Assembly: GCA_035649895.1 (NCBI GenBank)
Contig: DASRIS010000011.1
Span: 1-32,310, forward strand
Direction of reading: 5' to 3'
Length of the DNA stretch: 32,310 nucleotides
Source: DASSUC01 sp035649895
GTDB taxonomy: Bacteria > Actinomycetota > Actinomycetes > Mycobacteriales > Micromonosporaceae
Below, piece by piece: positions 1-11,600 of this stretch (position 1 is its first letter; every line of letters starts with the position of its first letter). The translations under genes were made by a program, and so were the position numbers. The notes under the pieces are model-generated. The model saw only the letters and a list, made by a program, of their open reading frames with translations. It was not told the DNA's origin and did not search any database.

Positions 1-3320
<3,320 letters not shown>

Positions 3321-4434
3321 AGATATAGTCCTCAACGATTGTTTTCTTCGTTGGGCGGGGCCGTTCTGTCATAATCGGACTGGCCACCGTCCGCCGATAC
3401 TGCCGTGGCCCGGCAGGCGCGCTACAGCCAGGGATGCCATTCGCCGTGGCGGCGTTGGGTGTGGGTGTGGGTGTGCGCCGGCTGACCCGGCGGGCCCGCT
3501 ATGGCCTGCCGGTCAGGACACCACGCGCGGTGTCGTCCCGAGGAGAAGCTAGCGGGCCCGGCGGCGCCCTTCGTGTCGCGCCGCACGGTGGAGACCAGAA
3601 TAGTGGCGCAGGCCGGCGTGGAGACCTTGAGGCTTCCATTTATCCTCCCCTTGCCGCGGTCGCCGCATAGCCCATTCGGGCTTCGGACCGTACTACGTGC
3701 TACGGATCCCAGAAAGCACCGCGCCAGGCGCTACCGCTGCATCTTCCCTGCACATGCGTTGACCTGGCCTCCACTGAGGGCGCGCTGCACCCTCCAGGAC
3801 CACCCGGATCCGACATTTGCGGTTGTCACTGATCTTTTCATCCGCCATCCGCCTCGCGCCAAGCACGAGGGCGTAGGTGGGCTTATGCCACCCACGCCAC
3901 AGCAGCGGAACCCGGGCCGCACGGATGCCGCCGCGCATCGCCCGAATCTTCCGTCGATTTGAGTATACCACAGATGTATCTATGAGTATGATCGCGTTCC
4001 TCGACCCCAGGTTACTCAGCATGGCGCGAAGATGCCACTGGAGAGCCGCCCAGAGATTGCTCACACCGGGCGCGACCTGGGAGTACGTGACAAGGTGACT
4101 GCCGCTCCGTTGCATATACCATTACGGGGTACCTGTACCTCATCGCACGCCAGCTAGCACATCTGGCAACAGTCGGCATCCGATACTCGACGCGATGACG
4201 TGAGACGTACATCACATTTATATTTGTGGATCACCAGCCTGGGGCATCCCCTGGTATTTCACATAGGTAACGGCTCCAACACGGCGCAAGCCCGGTCACT
4301 AAAAGGCTATTACCGACCAGGCTTTTCGAGTAGCTGCTCGTTCCGGGCAGTCGGTACGACCAGCTTCAGCAAAGTGGGCCTGAGGCTCACTGGGCCTGCG
4401 CAGCCGCGTCGTCACACCGGCCTACCGTGTCCTT
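3321..4434. other. Gene-poor spacer, lower GC, no supported CDS
   Basis: About 1.1 kb between the leftward PKS and the acylphosphatase gene. Several short open frames exist, but none shows a recognisable domain, actinobacterial codon bias or a good ribosome-binding site. GC content drops visibly between about 3700 and 4350. The promoter of the leftward PKS must lie near 3321-3450. A small palindrome, GGTAC-CT-GTACC, occurs at 4128-4139. The frame around 3540-3660 contains SRRTVETRI, which resembles a piece of a LuxR-type HTH but is too short to call. The stretch may be a decayed gene region or a long regulatory spacer. Confidence 0.6.
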
Positions 4435-4701
4435 ATGAAGCGAGCCCGGGTGCTGGTCTCCGGAAAGGTGCAGGGCGTCTGCTTCCGCGACGTCTGCCGG
4501 CGCATGGCAGCCGAGCATGGCGTACTTGGCTGGGTACGCAACCTGCGTGACGGACGCGTGGAGGCGGTGTTCGAGGGCTCGGACGACGCGGTCGACCGCA
4601 TGGTGGCCTGGGCATATCACGGCCCCGGTACCGCCCGTGTCACAGACGTGGACGTCCAGGCCGAGACGCCGGAGGGGCTCACGCGCTTCGAAGTCAGGTA
4701 A
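4435..4701 (+). CDS. acyP: Acylphosphatase
   Basis: An 88-residue protein of the usual family length. Acylphosphatases hydrolyse carboxyl-phosphate anhydrides in the cytosol. The phosphate-binding loop VQGVCFR (residues 13-19, with the catalytic Arg19) and the signature GWVRNLRDGRVEA (residues 33-45, with the catalytic Asn) are both present, so it should be active. It stands alone, with about 130 bp before the transketolase operon on the same strand. It is probably a housekeeping gene at the edge of the cluster. Because the neighbouring pathway has an acyl-phosphate intermediate (the LysZ product), a link to that pathway is possible, but nothing in the sequence supports it beyond proximity. 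Confidence 0.93.
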   Translation: MKRARVLVSGKVQGVCFRDVCRRMAAEHGVLGWVRNLRDGRVEAVFEGSDDAVDRMVAWAYHGPGTARVTDVDVQAETPEGLTRFEVR

Positions 4702-4834
4702 CAGTCCCGGCCCGCACCCGCGCAGCGGGCTGCGGGCCGTGCTGGTCGGCGAGCCACGGTCCAGACGGACCTCGACGAATTCATCGATAGATCGAAAACT
4801 TGCATTGTTTTAGGCTGGACAGGAACATCGTGGC
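4702..4834 (+). promoter_or_regulatory. Probable promoter region of the AmCP operon
   Basis: Short non-coding stretch upstream of the seven-gene plus operon. Its last 60 bp (about 4775-4815) are AT-rich compared with the surroundings, as expected for a promoter, and carry a TCGATAGATCGA near-palindrome at 4786-4797. An AGGA at 4821-4824 serves as ribosome-binding site for the ATG at 4835. No specific -10/-35 pair can be assigned with confidence. Confidence 0.45.
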
Positions 4835-5707
4835 ATGCACCCGGCCGCCGCAGGACCAAGCTCTGGTCTTGGCTTGGAGGCAGACGCCTTCGACGAGATC
4901 GCCCGGCGGGTCCGCCGGCACGTGGTGCGGATCGCCGGTACGCCGCACGGATGCCATCTCGGCGGTGCGCTCTCCTGCGTCGAGATCCTTGTCACGCTCT
5001 ACTTCGACGTACTGCGCCTGGACCCGCTCGACCCGCGCTGGCCACCGCGTGACATGTTCGTGTTCAGCAAGGGGCATGCGGCCGCCGCGCTCTACTCCGT
5101 GCTGGTCGAGCGGGGCTACCTTGCGGAGGCGTCGCTGTCCACCTACTGCGCCGCGGGTAGCACCCTGCTGGGACACCCCACCCGGCACATACCCGGTGTC
5201 GAGTTCGCCACCGGCTCGATGGGGCACGGCCTGTCGCTCGGTGTCGGCGTCGCGCTCGGGCTCAAGCGCAGAGGCAACTCGGAGAGCCGGGTGTTCGTCC
5301 TTCTCGGCGACGGGGAGCTGCAGGAAGGCTCGGTATGGGAGGCCGCCATGGCCGCCCACCACTTCGGGCTGGACAACCTGTGTGCGGTGGTCGACCGCAA
5401 CCTGGGCCAGAACGACGGGGCCACCGAGAGCATCATGCGCCTAGGCGAGGTCGCCCCCCGCTGGCAGGCGTTCGGGTGGGGGGTACGCACGGTCGACGGG
5501 CATGACTTCCCCGCGCTGCGCACCGCGCTCGGCGCGGTGCCGTACGCGGCTGGGACGCCGTCGGCGGTGGTCGCCCGGACCGTCAAGGGGCGGGGAGTGG
5601 CCGGGATCGAGGGCGATCCCCGCAGCCACTACATGACGCTGTCCGCGCGCAGCGTCGAGCGGGCGCTGCGGGGCCTACGCAACACCGGGCCGGCAGGTCC
5701 CCCGTGA
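4835..5707 (+). CDS. Transketolase-like, N-terminal (TPP-binding) subunit
   Basis: A 290-residue protein equal to the N-terminal third of a transketolase. The thiamine diphosphate/metal motif begins at GDGELQEGSVWEAA (about residue 155) and ends in VVDRN. GHP and GSMGHGLS motifs also line up with transketolase. In AmCP pathways such as vazabitide biosynthesis, a split transketolase transfers a two-carbon ketol unit onto the carrier-bound glutamate semialdehyde. The same role is inferred here because the gene heads an operon containing the carrier gene. It overlaps the C-terminal half by four bases (GTGA at 5704), as expected for two chains of one heteromeric enzyme. Housekeeping transketolases are normally single chains of about 650-700 residues. 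A DXS-like or pentose-phosphate role is less likely given the neighbours. Confidence 0.93.
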   Translation: MHPAAAGPSSGLGLEADAFDEIARRVRRHVVRIAGTPHGCHLGGALSCVEILVTLYFDVLRLDPLDPRWPPRDMFVFSKGHAAAALYSVLVERGYLAEASLSTYCAAGSTLLGHPTRHIPGVEFATGSMGHGLSLGVGVALGLKRRGNSESRVFVLLGDGELQEGSVWEAAMAAHHFGLDNLCAVVDRNLGQNDGATESIMRLGEVAPRWQAFGWGVRTVDGHDFPALRTALGAVPYAAGTPSAVVARTVKGRGVAGIEGDPRSHYMTLSARSVERALRGLRNTGPAGPP

Positions 5708-6729
5708 CGGGCCGGACCGGCGAACCGGTGTCCGCGTACGACACCGGCACCATCCTCGCCGGCCTGTACGCGGCGGACGTGGCCTCGTGCCGGGAGGCGT
5801 ACCGGGCCACGCTGGTCGAGCTCGCCGCCGCGGACGAACGGATCGTCTGCCTGGAGGCGGACCTGGGCGGCCAGCGCAACAGCTTCCAGGCCAGGTTCCC
5901 GGACCGGTACTACAACTTCGGTCTCGCCGAGGCGAACATGGTCTCGGCCGCGGCCGGGCTGGCGGCGACCGGGCTGGTGCCGTTCGTGCACACCATGGCC
6001 AACTTCGTCGTCGCCCGCGCATGCGAACAGATCAAGATCGATGTCGCGTACCACCAGGCCAACGTGAAGCTCGTCGCGAGCTACGGCGGCATCGCCGGCG
6101 CCGCCTTCGGCCCGACCCACCACGCAACAGAGGACCTGGCGATCCTGCGCGCGTTGCCGGGGATGGCCGTGGTCAACCCGGCGGACGCAGTCGAGACCGT
6201 CGAGGTGCTGGTCGCAGCCGCCACACAGGACGGTCCCTGGTACGTCCGGCTCGGCCGGGACCCGACGCCGGTCGTGCACCGCCAGGCGAGCGGGTTCCGC
6301 CTCGGCACGGCCGGCGTGCTGCGCGCCGGCACCGATGTCACCCTGGTCGCGAGTGGACAGTCGCCGGTGCCGATCGCGCTCGAGGCGGCGGAGCGTCTCG
6401 CTGAGGAGGGCATCGCAGCGGGCGTGCTCAACATGTCCACCCTCAAGCCGCTGGACACTGCCGCGGTCGCGGCGATGGTGCGCGCCAGCGGGGCGGCGGT
6501 GACGATCGAGGAGCACAACATCATCGGCGGGCTCGGCTCCGCCGTCGCCGAGGTGGTCGCCGAGCTCGGGTACGGCCGGCTGGTCCGGCTGGGCGTGCCG
6601 GACACGTTCGTCGACCAGGGCGGGACGTACCCGGTCCTGCTGGCCCGCTACGGCGTCTCGGTCGACGCGCTCGTCGCGGCCGTACGCCGGCTGCTGACGC
6701 ACAAGCACACGACAGGAGGTATGCCATGA
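5704..6729 (+). CDS. Transketolase-like, C-terminal (pyrimidine-binding) subunit
   Basis: A 341-residue protein carrying the transketolase central and C-terminal domains. FGLAEANMV (about residues 73-81) contains the glutamate that activates the TPP aminopyrimidine. GPTHHATEDLAILR and IEEHNIIGGLGSAV are typical transketolase/DXS-family blocks. It pairs with the preceding gene, overlapping it by GTGA, to form the two-carbon-transferring enzyme of the AmCP pathway. The GTG start at 5704 is set by that overlap. Its own stop at 6727-6729 overlaps the carrier gene start at 6726 (ATGA), so the transketolase and carrier genes are translationally coupled. An AGGAGG just upstream at about 6715 serves the carrier gene. 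Confidence 0.93.
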   Translation: MTGRTGEPVSAYDTGTILAGLYAADVASCREAYRATLVELAAADERIVCLEADLGGQRNSFQARFPDRYYNFGLAEANMVSAAAGLAATGLVPFVHTMANFVVARACEQIKIDVAYHQANVKLVASYGGIAGAAFGPTHHATEDLAILRALPGMAVVNPADAVETVEVLVAAATQDGPWYVRLGRDPTPVVHRQASGFRLGTAGVLRAGTDVTLVASGQSPVPIALEAAERLAEEGIAAGVLNMSTLKPLDTAAVAAMVRASGAAVTIEEHNIIGGLGSAVAEVVAELGYGRLVRLGVPDTFVDQGGTYPVLLARYGVSVDALVAAVRRLLTHKHTTGGMP

Positions 6730-6902
6730 CGGTTGCGGCACCGTGCCCGGAGTGCGATGCCCAGGTTGCGGTCGACCCCGGCGGGGTCGAGACCGGCGAC
6801 ATGCTGGTCTGCGACGACTGCGGCGCCGAGCTGGAGGTGCTCGACGCGGCGGAGCCCCGGCTCGGGCTCGCCCCGCCGGTCGAAGAGGACTGGGGAGAGT
6901 GA
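6726..6902 (+). CDS. lysW: LysW-type amino-group carrier protein (AmCP)
   Basis: A 58-residue protein, easily missed because it is so short. It has the two zinc-binding pairs CPEC (7-10) and CDDC (29-32), an acidic middle, and the diagnostic C-terminus EDWGE. In LysW proteins the last glutamate's gamma-carboxylate is joined to the alpha-amino group of the substrate amino acid, which is then modified while tethered. In lysine or arginine biosynthesis the tethered residue is alpha-aminoadipate or glutamate. In secondary metabolism it is glutamate, extended by transketolase. An AGGAGG ribosome-binding site and an ATGA overlap with the preceding gene fix the start. Every cognate processing enzyme type (LysX, LysZ, LysY and LysK) lies within 7 kb. 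Confidence 0.97.
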   Translation: MTVAAPCPECDAQVAVDPGGVETGDMLVCDDCGAELEVLDAAEPRLGLAPPVEEDWGE

Positions 6903-6909
6903 GCCGGCG

Positions 6910-8283
6910 ATGACGGCGACCACGGCGGCGACCAGGCTCGCCCTGTTCGGCGGCGAGGCCGCCGTGCCGGTCAGCATGCGCTCGGCCGAGTGGCCGGTGA
7001 TCACGCCGAAGGACATCTTCGCGGTGATGCGGGTGCTGCACAGCGGCACCATGATGAGCATCGAGCGCAACGCGCGCGACATCCCCAACCTGGAGACCGA
7101 GTACGCCCGCTACGTCGGCGTGCCGCACTGCCTGGCGCTGGCCAGCGGGACCGCGGCGCTGCACGCCTGCATGGCGGCGGCCGGGGTGGAGCCGGGTGAC
7201 GAGGTGATCGTGCCGGCGCTGAGCTTCCTCGCCAGCGCCACCGCGGTCATGCACCAGCAGGGCGTACCGGTCTTCGTCGACATCGAGCCGGACACCTACA
7301 ACATCGACCCGCGGCGGGTCGAGGAGAAGGTCACCGGGCGCACCCGGGCCATCCAGGTCGTGCACCTGCACGGGCTGCCGGCCGATATGGACGCGGTCGG
7401 CGAGGTGGCCCGGCGGCGGTCGGTCGCCGTGGTCGAGGACTACGCCCAGGCACACGGCGCCACCTACCGCGGGGTGCGCGCCGGCGCGATCGGCGACGCC
7501 AACGGGGCCAGCGTGATGGCCGACAAGAACCTCGCCACGTGCGGCGAGGGCGGGCTGTTCACCACGCGGTCGGACGTCATGCGGGAGCGGGTCGAGCGGC
7601 TGCTCATGTTCAGCGAGCGCGAGCTCGCCATGCTGTGGCAGGACGACGCCTCCCCCGATGGCGGCGAGGACGTGGACACCCTGGGGTTCAACTACCGGTT
7701 CAACCCGGTGCAGGCCGCGTTCGCCCGGTCCCAGCTGCGCCGCCTCGACGAGCTCAACGCGCTGCGCCAGCGCAACGCCGGGATCCTGGACGCCACGCTC
7801 GCCGGGCTGCCCGGGCTGGTCCCACCGGTCGTGCCGGCCGGCAGCACCCACGTCTACTACCTGTACCGCTTCCGGATCGACCCGGCGGCGATGGGTGTCG
7901 ACGTTCCGGTCGGCCCGCTGCGCCGGGCGTTCCAGGACGCGCTGCTGGCCGAGGGCGTGGGGGCGCGCGAGTGGCAGAACACCCCGCTGCCCGGCCTGGA
8001 GCTGTTCCAGCGCCGGGAGGGCTACGGCGGTGGCTGCCCGTGGACCTGCCAGACGCCGAGCCAGGTCGAGTACCGGATCGAGGACTACCCGGTAACGCTC
8101 GACGTGCTGGAGAGCACGCTGGTGCTCGGCCGCGAGGTGCTGGTGCCACCGGACGCGGACCAGGTCCGGTGCCACGCGAAGGCCTTCGAGAAGGTGTACG
8201 AGAACCGCGCGGCGCTGGTCGACTATGCCCGGCGCATCGACGACTACCGCCCGCCGTGGGAGGGCGTGCGCCGGCTCGCGTAG
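6910..8283 (+). CDS. DegT/DnrJ/EryC1-family PLP aminotransferase (first of two)
   Basis: A 457-residue fold-type I aminotransferase of the sugar-aminotransferase/AHBA-synthase superfamily. The PLP lysine is in MADKNLATCGEGG and the PLP-ring aspartate in VEDYAQAHGA; GTAALHACMAAAGVEPGDEV is the cofactor-phosphate region. The C-terminal NTPLPG and GCPWTC blocks are typical of the family. The likely role is amination of the ketone that transketolase leaves on the carrier-bound intermediate (C6 of a DADH-like product). The ATG at 6910 lies 8 bp after the carrier gene and has GGAGAG upstream, so a longer frame from 6733 is rejected. It is clearly paralogous to the next gene, which raises the question of two aminations or of a heteromeric enzyme. 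Confidence 0.92.
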   Translation: MTATTAATRLALFGGEAAVPVSMRSAEWPVITPKDIFAVMRVLHSGTMMSIERNARDIPNLETEYARYVGVPHCLALASGTAALHACMAAAGVEPGDEVIVPALSFLASATAVMHQQGVPVFVDIEPDTYNIDPRRVEEKVTGRTRAIQVVHLHGLPADMDAVGEVARRRSVAVVEDYAQAHGATYRGVRAGAIGDANGASVMADKNLATCGEGGLFTTRSDVMRERVERLLMFSERELAMLWQDDASPDGGEDVDTLGFNYRFNPVQAAFARSQLRRLDELNALRQRNAGILDATLAGLPGLVPPVVPAGSTHVYYLYRFRIDPAAMGVDVPVGPLRRAFQDALLAEGVGAREWQNTPLPGLELFQRREGYGGGCPWTCQTPSQVEYRIEDYPVTLDVLESTLVLGREVLVPPDADQVRCHAKAFEKVYENRAALVDYARRIDDYRPPWEGVRRLA

Positions 8284-8363
8284 CCGGGCGGACGGCTGTG
8301 CGGACGGTTGTCCGGCAACGCCCCCACCGTTGTCGACGTCCCATCGACGTGAAAGGTGCTGAC

Positions 8364-9695
8364 GTGTCACAGCTCGCCCTGCTCGGCGGCGACCCGGCGG
8401 TTCCGAAGGAGCTGCGCGTGTTCCCGTACCCGATGGTTGAGGTCGACGACGTCTACGCGGTTCTGCGGGTGCTCAAGAACAGTGTGCTGACCGGCAACAA
8501 GCGCAAGGAGCGGGAGATCGCGCAGTTCGAGGCGGACTACGCGAAGTTCACCGGCGTACGCCACTGCGTGGCCACCCAGAGCGGCACGAGCAGCCTGCAC
8601 CTGTGCATGGCCGCGGTCGGCGTGGAGCCCGGCGACGAGGTCATCCTGCCCGCGCTCAGCTTCCCGGCCAGCGCCCTGTCCATTGTGCACCAGCAGGGGA
8701 TACCGGTCTTCGTCGACATCGACCCGGTGACGTTCAACATCGACCCGGCGCTCATCGAGGAGAAGATCACCCCGCGGACCCGCGCCATCCTCGTGGTGCA
8801 CCTGCACGGCCTGCCCGCGGCGATGGACGAGGTCCTGCGGGTGGCGCGCAAGCACGGCCTCGCGGTGATCGAGGACTCCTCGCACGCGCACGGCTCCACC
8901 TACCAGGGCCGGCGTACCGGGTCGCTCGGTGACGTCGCCGGCGCCAGCATCATGGCCGACAAGAACTTCGTGACCTGCGGCGAAGGCGGCGCCCTCACCA
9001 CCGACTCGGACGACTACCGGCGCCGGTCCGAGCGGCTGCGCATGTTCGGCGAGGTGCTGACCGACAGCGACACCCGCACCTACGCCGCGGACACCCTGGG
9101 CTGGAACTACCGGATGAACCCGTTGCAGGCCGCGTTCGCCCGCTCCCAGCTGCCCCGCCTCGACGCGCAGAACGACCTGCGGCGCCGCAACGCGGCCATC
9201 CTCTCCGAGGGCCTCGGCCAGATCCCCGCGCTGCTGCCGCCGGTCGTGCCCGCCGACCGGACCGGCAACTTCCACATGTACCGGTTCCGCGTCGACCCGG
9301 CCCGGATGGGCCTGGACGTGCCGGTCGGGCCGTTCCGGCTCGCGTTGCAGCAGGCCCTGCTCGCCGAGGGCGTGGCCGCCCGGGAGTGGCAGAACACACC
9401 GCTTCCCGGGCAGCGCGTCTTCCAGGAACGCGTCGGCTACGGCCGCGGCTGCCCGTGGACCTGCAAGGCGTCCGGGGAGGTGTCCTACCGCATCGAGGAC
9501 TACCCGCAGACGCTGGCGACCATCGAGGGGTCCCTGGTCTTCGCCAGGGAGATCCGCTCCCCGGCGGACCCGCAGGTGTACCACGCGTACGTGGGTGCGT
9601 TCCAGAAGGTCTTCGACCGGGTCGACGAGCTCGTGTCGCACGCCCGGAAGCTGGACTACCGCCCGCCCTGGCAGCACCGGATCCGGCTGGCGTGA
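8364..9695 (+). CDS. DegT/DnrJ/EryC1-family PLP aminotransferase (second of two)
   Basis: A 443-residue paralogue of the preceding enzyme, colinear along its whole length. The PLP lysine (MADKNFVTCGEGG) and aspartate (IEDSSHAHGS) are kept, so both copies should be catalytically competent. EDSSHAHGS differs from the usual EDAAQAHGA, which hints at an altered substrate pocket. The GTG start at 8364 is chosen because GAAAGG lies 8 bp upstream; an in-frame GTG at 8349 is possible. The gene is separated from its paralogue by 80 bp and from lysX by 2 bp. It could aminate a second position, act on a different oxidation state, or pair with the first aminotransferase. The sequence alone does not decide. 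Confidence 0.92.
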   Translation: MSQLALLGGDPAVPKELRVFPYPMVEVDDVYAVLRVLKNSVLTGNKRKEREIAQFEADYAKFTGVRHCVATQSGTSSLHLCMAAVGVEPGDEVILPALSFPASALSIVHQQGIPVFVDIDPVTFNIDPALIEEKITPRTRAILVVHLHGLPAAMDEVLRVARKHGLAVIEDSSHAHGSTYQGRRTGSLGDVAGASIMADKNFVTCGEGGALTTDSDDYRRRSERLRMFGEVLTDSDTRTYAADTLGWNYRMNPLQAAFARSQLPRLDAQNDLRRRNAAILSEGLGQIPALLPPVVPADRTGNFHMYRFRVDPARMGLDVPVGPFRLALQQALLAEGVAAREWQNTPLPGQRVFQERVGYGRGCPWTCKASGEVSYRIEDYPQTLATIEGSLVFAREIRSPADPQVYHAYVGAFQKVFDRVDELVSHARKLDYRPPWQHRIRLA

Positions 9696-9697
9696 CC

Positions 9698-10534
9698 ATG
9701 GAGGTCACCATCGCGGTGAGCCGCACCGGCGCGGAGGAGCAGCGCCTGTACGACGCGGCGCGGGCGCAGGGCCTGCCGGCCCGGCTGTGCACGGTCGACG
9801 AGTGCGCCGTCCCCGGGCGGTCCTGGCCGCCGGAGACCGTGGTGCTCAACCGGGTGCTCGGGCTCACCCAGGCGCTCGCTCTCGCCCAGCTGCTGGAGGC
9901 CGACGGGGTCCGGTCGGTGAACACCGCCGCGGTGATCCAGAGCTGCGGCAGCAAGGTGGCGACCACGGCACGCCTGCGCGCGGCCGGCGTGGCGATGCCC
10001 GACACCCGGGTCGCGTTCTCCCGCCAGGCCGCCCTGGAGGCGGTCGAGGAGATCGGGTACCCCGTGGTGGTCAAGCCGGTCGTGGGCTCCTGGGGGCGGC
10101 TGCTCGCCAAGGTCAACGACCGGGACGCGGCCGAGGCCGTCCTCAGCTACCAGGAGGCGCTGCCGTCCGCCGCGTACTCGGTCTACTACCTGCAACGCTT
10201 CGTCGGCGCGGGCTGCCGCGACCTGCGCGCCCTGGTGACCGGCGACCGGGTGGTCTGCGTCGTGGAGCGGCGGGCCGAGCACTGGATCCGCAACCTCAGC
10301 CGGCACCAGCAGCCCCATCCGGTACGCCCCACCGACGAGATGCGCAAGCTCGCGCAGGCGGCCGCGGCCGCGGTGGGTGGCGGCTTGGTCGGGGTGGACC
10401 TGCTGGAGGACGCCGACGGGCGGCTGTTCGCGCTGGAGGTGAACCACCGGCCGGAGTTCCGCTGGACCCAGCAGGCGGCCGGGTCGGACATTGCCGCGGC
10501 CATCATCGACTGGGTCCGCGGGAGCACGCAATGA
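9698..10534 (+). CDS. lysX: LysX-type ATP-grasp ligase (AmCP-glutamate ligase)
   Basis: A 278-residue RimK/LysX-family ATP-grasp enzyme that joins the alpha-amino group of an amino acid, most likely glutamate, to the C-terminal Glu of the carrier, using ATP. Visible landmarks are VLNRVLGLTQAL (near residue 50), a NTAAVIQSCGSKVATTARLR block, the ATP-grasp strand VVVKPVVGSWGRLLAK (around 125-140), RDLRALVTGDRVV, and the metal-binding end LFALEVNHRPEF. Length matches LysX proteins (about 270-290). The start ATG at 9698 lies 2 bp after the aminotransferase stop, so it is part of the same operon. Its 3' end lies inside a 41-bp tandem duplication that separates it from lysY. Confidence 0.94.
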   Translation: MEVTIAVSRTGAEEQRLYDAARAQGLPARLCTVDECAVPGRSWPPETVVLNRVLGLTQALALAQLLEADGVRSVNTAAVIQSCGSKVATTARLRAAGVAMPDTRVAFSRQAALEAVEEIGYPVVVKPVVGSWGRLLAKVNDRDAAEAVLSYQEALPSAAYSVYYLQRFVGAGCRDLRALVTGDRVVCVVERRAEHWIRNLSRHQQPHPVRPTDEMRKLAQAAAAAVGGGLVGVDLLEDADGRLFALEVNHRPEFRWTQQAAGSDIAAAIIDWVRGSTQ

Positions 10535-10586
10535 CGTCGCTGCGGATCGACCGGGTCCGCGGGAGCGCGCCGTGACACCGCTGCGG
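10505..10586 (+). repeat. 41-bp tandem duplication across the lysX-lysY junction
   Basis: 10505-10545 and 10546-10586 match at 35 of 41 positions (ATCGACYGGGTCCGCGGGAG at the left end). Copy one contains the lysX stop overlapping an ATG (ATGA, 10531-10534); copy two contains the real lysY start as GTGA (10572-10575). A 14-codon mini-ORF (10531-10575) runs from the old ATG to a stop overlapping the new GTG. The unit length is not a multiple of three, so the duplicated start fell out of frame. Confidence 0.95.
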
Positions 10587-11600
10587 GTCGCGGTTCTCGG
10601 CGGCTCGGGCTACATCGGCGGCGAGCTGGTGCGGCTGCTGCTCGGGCACCCGCGGGTCGAGCTGCGCCAGGTGGTCGGCCGGCGCCTCGCCGGCCAGCCG
10701 CTGGCGACCGTACACCCGAACCTGCGCGGGGTGACCTCGCTGCGGTTCAGCCGCCTCGACGCGCTCGAGGCGGCCGACGTGGTCTGCTCGGCGCTTCCGC
10801 ACGGCACGCTGCACCAGCTCCACCCGGCGCTGGCGGGACTCGCCCCGCGCTGGGTCGACCTGGCCGCCGACCACCGGCTGCGGGACGAGGGGCTCCGCAA
10901 GGACGTGTACGGCCTGCCGGCGCTGGACCAGGAGTGGACCCCCGGCATCCCGGAGCGGCACGCTGCCCGGCTGCCGGCCGCGGCCCGGGTCAGCGTCCCC
11001 GGCTGCATGGCGACACCGTCGATCCTCGCGCTGGCGCCGCTGGTCGAGGCGGGGCTGGTCGAGCCGCCGGTCGTCATCGACGCGCTGACCGGCTCGTCCG
11101 GTGCCGGCACCGTGGCCGACGAGGCGTCGCACCACGCCGAGCGGGCCGGGGCGATGCGCGTCTACGCGCCGATGGGACACCGGCACTGCGCCGAGATCTG
11201 CCAGGAGCTGGCGCTGCCCGCCGACGCCGTACGGATGACCGTCACCGCTGTCGAACCCGTCCGGGGAGTGCTCGTCAAGGCGCACCTGACGCTGCGGCAG
11301 CGGGTGGACAGCCGGGACGTGCGCCGGCTCTACGCCGACGCGTACCGTGCGGCGCCGTTCGTGCGGATCGTCGCGCTCAGCCGTGGCCTGCACCGCAGCC
11401 CGGACCCGCGCTGGCTGGCCGGGTCGAACTTCTGCGACCTGGGCTTCGCCCTTGACGACTCGGGCCGGCGGCTGGTCGCCCTCGCGGCAGTCGACAACCT
11501 CGTGAAGGGCGGCGCCGGCACGGCCGTGCAGGTGCTGAACCTCATGCACGGCTGGGACGAGCGGGACGGCCTAGGCTTCCCCGGCCTGCACCCGGTCTGA
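10572..11600 (+). CDS. lysY: LysY/ArgC-type carrier-bound acyl-phosphate reductase
   Basis: A 342-residue NADPH-dependent reductase of the ArgC/LysY family, converting the carrier-bound gamma-glutamyl phosphate to the semialdehyde. GGSGYIGGELVRLL (near the N-terminus) binds NADP, VPGCMATPSILAL holds the catalytic cysteine (about residue 145), GHRHCAEI supplies the catalytic histidine, and NLVKGGAGTAVQVLNLM is the family's C-terminal block. The GTG start at 10572 begins VTPLRVAVL. An upstream ATG at 10531 is frame-shifted by the 41-bp duplication and cannot start this protein. The 3' end overlaps the convergent lysK end by 30 bp, so the two operons meet tail to tail with no spacer. Confidence 0.94.
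   Translation: MTPLRVAVLGGSGYIGGELVRLLLGHPRVELRQVVGRRLAGQPLATVHPNLRGVTSLRFSRLDALEAADVVCSALPHGTLHQLHPALAGLAPRWVDLAADHRLRDEGLRKDVYGLPALDQEWTPGIPERHAARLPAAARVSVPGCMATPSILALAPLVEAGLVEPPVVIDALTGSSGAGTVADEASHHAERAGAMRVYAPMGHRHCAEICQELALPADAVRMTVTAVEPVRGVLVKAHLTLRQRVDSRDVRRLYADAYRAAPFVRIVALSRGLHRSPDPRWLAGSNFCDLGFALDDSGRRLVALAAVDNLVKGGAGTAVQVLNLMHGWDERDGLGFPGLHPV

Noticed and set aside
3540..3660. LuxR-type HTH fragment (SRRTVETRI)
   Set aside because: Only about nine residues resemble the helix and the flanks do not. Too short to call a gene or relic.
4128..4139. Gamma-butyrolactone-receptor-type operator at GGTACCTGTACC
   Set aside because: The arms are only 5 bp and do not match a known receptor box. 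Kept only as a note in the spacer entry.
5629..8370. 913-codon open frame on the minus strand
   Set aside because: Shadow of the transketolase C-half, carrier and aminotransferase genes. It has typical antisense high-GC composition and no recognisable motif.
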